Source: Lateolabrax maculatus (lineage: Eukaryota > Chordata > Actinopteri > Acropomatiformes > Lateolabracidae). Taken from it: 64,000 bases of DNA. The notes beneath the pieces were generated by a model, which saw only the letters and a program-made list of their open reading frames with translations, made no database searches and was not told where the DNA came from. Both the position numbers and the translations under genes were made by a program. Below, in pieces: positions 61,601 through 64,000 of the stretch; positions within the stretch are counted from its first letter, which is position 1, and each line of letters opens with the position of its first letter. Location of the stretch: NCBI GenBank assembly GCA_031216445.1, contig CM062208.1, positions 10,170,001 to 10,234,000 of the forward strand. Reading direction: 5' to 3'.

Positions 61601-62302
61601 TAAAGAACCTTTTTTACAATATTTTTAACTCCTTATCAGTCAGGATAAAAAGGTACCTTCACTTCATTGACCAACACAAAATTACCATATACAACAAGCT
61701 AATTTTTAACAGCACATTATCTGATTAACGTTGGATTTTACAAATTTTCTTCCACACCTTACTATAATAGATTTTTTGTTACACAGTTACAGTACTGTTA
61801 CCCTCTCATTCTGACCAAAAAGGAGTTAAATTAACTGTAAAAGTAGGCCTGTATGGTTTTATACTCTGATAACAGCTTGCTTTATGTTGAAACATTATTT
61901 TCTGCAACTTATTAAAAAGCTCTAACTATAACTATATTTTATAACTGTGTGATCCAGACCTCATCATTCCGGATCATGCACTGTACAAGCTGTTTTTTTA
62001 ATAATCCTGCAGGTGAAACATAATATTTTGCCATACCAGTGTGAATCTATCTACTGAACGTGCAGCTTTGATGCCTTGAATTGAAATGCTTTGATGGTCC
62101 TCATTACTAGATGGTCGTGCTCACATAGCTGCAAAAAGTTAGATTTGAAATCATATTTTCCTTTAATGGTATATGTAAATATGAGAAAACAAGTTTTTGA
62201 AAAATGTATAACGCATTCTTCAATTTTGTGTCAATACTACTCCTGCTCTCTCCATGCATTGCTTTTCAGCTGATTAATCTTTCAGATGAGACCAGAGGAT
62301 GA
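52678..62302 (+). CDS. CD200 (OX-2)-like membrane glycoprotein with V-V-C2 immunoglobulin domains
   Basis: Single-pass cell-surface Ig-family protein. CD200 in mammals engages CD200R to restrain myeloid cells; that role here is inference. Exons: 52678-52759 (signal peptide, residues 1-28), 52849-53169 (V-type), 54437-54766 (second V-type), 58372-58656 (C2-type), 59470-59571 (transmembrane 340-366), 62286-62302 (tail). Total 1137 nt, 378 aa. V1 has C48, W63 and DEGCYTC with C112, C115 and C130. V2 has C155, W168 and DEGCYTC with C222, C225 and C240. The extra cysteine pair matches the CD200 V domain (DEGCYMC...CLTVY). C2 has C265, W277, C321. Sequons lie at N68, N142, N264 and N283. All introns are phase 1. 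The last exon encodes only DETRG, giving a short basic tail like CD200; that exon is the least certain. Canonical CD200 has one V domain. Confidence 0.78.
53820..53840. repeat. short perfect hairpin in the CD200-like gene
   Basis: AACCTCGC and GCGAGGTT form an exact 8-bp stem around a TTGAG loop, in the intron between the two V-type exons. Confidence 0.7.
55220..55375. mobile_element. teleost interspersed repeat fragment
   Basis: 'gggccatgaatatctgtacc', 'caatttcatggcaatccat' and 'ggaccaaagagttgaac' match a very common fish repeat. It lies in the intron between V2 and C2 of the CD200-like gene. Confidence 0.6.
55826..55861. repeat. 17-bp tandem duplication of a palindromic word
   Basis: The word 'gaatgaaccattcgaaa' occurs twice head to tail. 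Within each, GAATG and CATTC are reverse complements. Confidence 0.8.
56385..56900 (+). mobile_element. interspersed element, family A, plus orientation
   Basis: 'agtggctataatctgtattt', 'aatgtgaaagggtttgcttg', 'cctcaggagttggtagagac' and 'gtcagatggacacaaaatc' align in order with 35280-35890. A 'gtggtggaaggtattcagatcc'-like end at 56361-56382 suggests insertion into, or fusion with, another element. Confidence 0.65.
60280..60480. mobile_element. partial element related to family A
   Basis: 'agcttttgttggttagaaag', 'atgtgttgctgttcttctga' and 'ctgattggttg' match the segment at 56740-56810. Confidence 0.45.
60430..60608 (+). promoter_or_regulatory. promoter-like sequence with TATA box and possible first exon
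   Basis: TATAAAAG at 60500-60507 follows an inverted CCAAT box (ATTGG near 60450). A consensus donor (GTGAGT) at 60609 could end a short first exon beginning about 30 nt after the TATA box. No coding region is attached. It lies inside the last intron of the CD200-like gene and overlaps a repeat fragment, so it may be transposon-derived. Confidence 0.3.
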
Positions 62303-64000
62303 AAAGAAGAGGCAGTGTCTCTCAGAGCCAACCTTGCAGAATTGTTTCCCTGAATCATCTTCATCATCATCATCTTGGTACAAAGGGAAGAAGTTCTGAC
62401 ACACCTCTGTAGGATGTCAAATACAATCCTATTTATGAGCACCAACTGTACAACGACATTCATCTCTGCTCTTCTGCCTCTGCATCTGACTCTTATATAA
62501 TCTCCAGGCTGTCCTCACATGAAGTCAATGAGGAAATGTGGAGTGGATAATTTTTTTCTCTCTGGCTCTGTAATTGATTGAGTCAATGGCCACACATTCC
62601 ACAACACACAGCAGAGTCACTGTGGCAAATTAAAATACGGCGATTTTGCTCTCCTAGCATATTGCAATTCCTTAAAATACTTTCATCTGTTTGTCTCCAT
62701 TTTTTACCAGGTCCTTAAAGGGTAAGACTGGTGATATGTTATTTGTCTTATTCAACAAATACTTTAAATAACACATCTAATTGGCACTATGAGCTCACCA
62801 TTAAGTTTCTAGTTCTTGTACCTCAGCCATAGGCCTCCGTCCCTCCTATATATTTTTAAAGCTGGGTGGGGTCAGGGATGTTTTGATTAGTTCAACTGAG
62901 AGGGCTGCATACTTATGTCGTGTTTGTGTAATATCTATTGCAAACTTTCCTACATGCTTCAAAGTCTGTTTATGTCTTTTGCCAGAGCGTGTGTGTGTGA
63001 GTCTGTGTGTGTGTTTGTGTGTGTGTGTGTGTATGTGTGTGTGTGCGTGCGTGCATAAGTTGTCAGAGGTTAAATTCCTCGGTCAGATAGCTTGAATCAA
63101 TTCCCTGAGGAGGCAACACTGAAACCTTTTTGGTGCCCCTGAAAGGAATGCATGTCTTGTTGCCTGTCTACACCGTAGAGTCAGGCGAATTCATGTGTGT
63201 GAAGATGTGAAAATACAGGTTGGACTGTGATGGGACGGCTTAGTGGTGATGATATTGATAATGGTTAAATGCCTAGAAGAGCCACTGTGCTACTTTGGGT
63301 GTTATTGAAAAAAACCTCTCAATAACTCATTTGCTCATTTGTACATTGATCAAAGCCTTAAATATAATGTTATGAGGTCTTTGCGATATATCATTTCTGC
63401 ATGTGTACAGGGACATTTAAAAGCTTTACGCTTAAATAATCTTGTATATCAAATCATATGATTTGAATCAGTTATCAACAGAAAGGCATGCACGTTGTCA
63501 GACTTCAGGCTTCAATCCGGCACATCACTTTCCTCACAATTAATAAGAGTTTAGGCAGCATTCCTCTGTCTGTATAGTTTTACTATATGCATACAATACT
63601 GATTATGAGCTCAGAGCTTACATTAGAATAAATTGAAATGTGGTGTTGGAACAGTTTTTTTTTTTAATAAATGGAAATGTTGCGTAGTATCCAGCCCTGT
63701 ACAAAGCAACTGTAGCCCCGTAAAAGAAGAAAATATGAAACAGTGCATTATGACCAACTGTGTAAAGTTGATGTAATAAATGCAACAAACAGAGTAATAC
63801 AAATGTCAAAAATGATAAGTTTGTGAATCTTGATTAATTAAAAATCTTTCAGTGCCACTTTTGCAGCTTTTTCAACTCAGCTTTTTACCTCTCACAAAAA
63901 TATGAAATTCCTTTCTTATGTGCCAAACCTGGCTTCCAGATGCTCATTTTTTGGGGCCTTTTTCATCCCAAGCCAAGCGGGTTATGGTGGACCTTGCAGA
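62303..64000. other. 3' UTR and intergenic sequence after the CD200-like gene
   Basis: No coding exon was recognised. The stretch contains a GT/GTGC-rich microsatellite (about 62990-63055) and AATAAA hexamers near 63627-63671. It probably begins as the 3' UTR of the CD200-like gene. Confidence 0.5.
63627..63671 (+). terminator. candidate polyadenylation signals of the CD200-like gene
   Basis: AATAAA occurs at 63627-63632 and 63666-63671, about 1.3 kb after the proposed stop codon. These are the first clear hexamers I noted. The assignment depends on the proposed last exon being right. Confidence 0.25.

Overview
The window looks like nuclear DNA of a ray-finned (teleost) fish. The genes have many short exons with GT-AG introns. 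There are abundant (GT)n/(AC)n microsatellites and several interspersed repeats that I recognise from teleost genomes. No bacterial, viral or organellar gene organisation is seen. Four protein-coding genes can be assembled exon by exon, each with consistent intron phases and a total length divisible by three.

Layout: 1-10.3 kb is gene-poor intergenic sequence with repeats. From 10.3 to 32.2 kb, on the minus strand, lies a five-exon cholecystokinin/gastrin receptor gene (best match cckbr, 443 aa). Its 13.4-kb first intron holds the most striking object here, a ~4.7-kb A/C-rich satellite (about 23.04-27.71 kb) with internally inverted blocks and a ~1-kb higher-order duplication. From 32.3 to 39.3 kb is a CpG-rich promoter region followed by intergenic sequence with a SINE and other repeats. 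From 39.4 to 44.8 kb, on the plus strand, is pdzk1 (NHERF3, four PDZ domains, 512 aa), including one GC-AG intron. From 45.0 to 50.6 kb, on the minus strand and convergent with pdzk1, is gpr89 (Golgi pH regulator, 14 coding exons, 465 aa). From about 51.9 to 63.7 kb, on the plus strand, is an immunoglobulin-superfamily gene resembling CD200/OX-2. It is unusual in encoding two V-type domains before the C2-type domain. The remainder, to 64 kb, is 3' UTR and intergenic sequence.

The genes do not form one pathway. They are a peptide-hormone GPCR, an apical scaffold protein, a Golgi anion channel/pH regulator and a cell-surface immune-regulatory-type glycoprotein. The adjacent pdzk1-gpr89 pair recalls human 1q21.1, where PDZK1 and GPR89 genes also lie together, so this is probably conserved synteny. 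gpr89 and the CD200-like gene diverge from a ~2-kb interval containing CRE-like and CTCF-like motifs.

Most of the window is non-coding. Many long open frames are translations of microsatellites or of the A/C-rich satellite and are not reported as genes. Exon boundaries were assigned by eye from splice consensus, reading phase and remembered family sequence. No alignment or RNA evidence was available.
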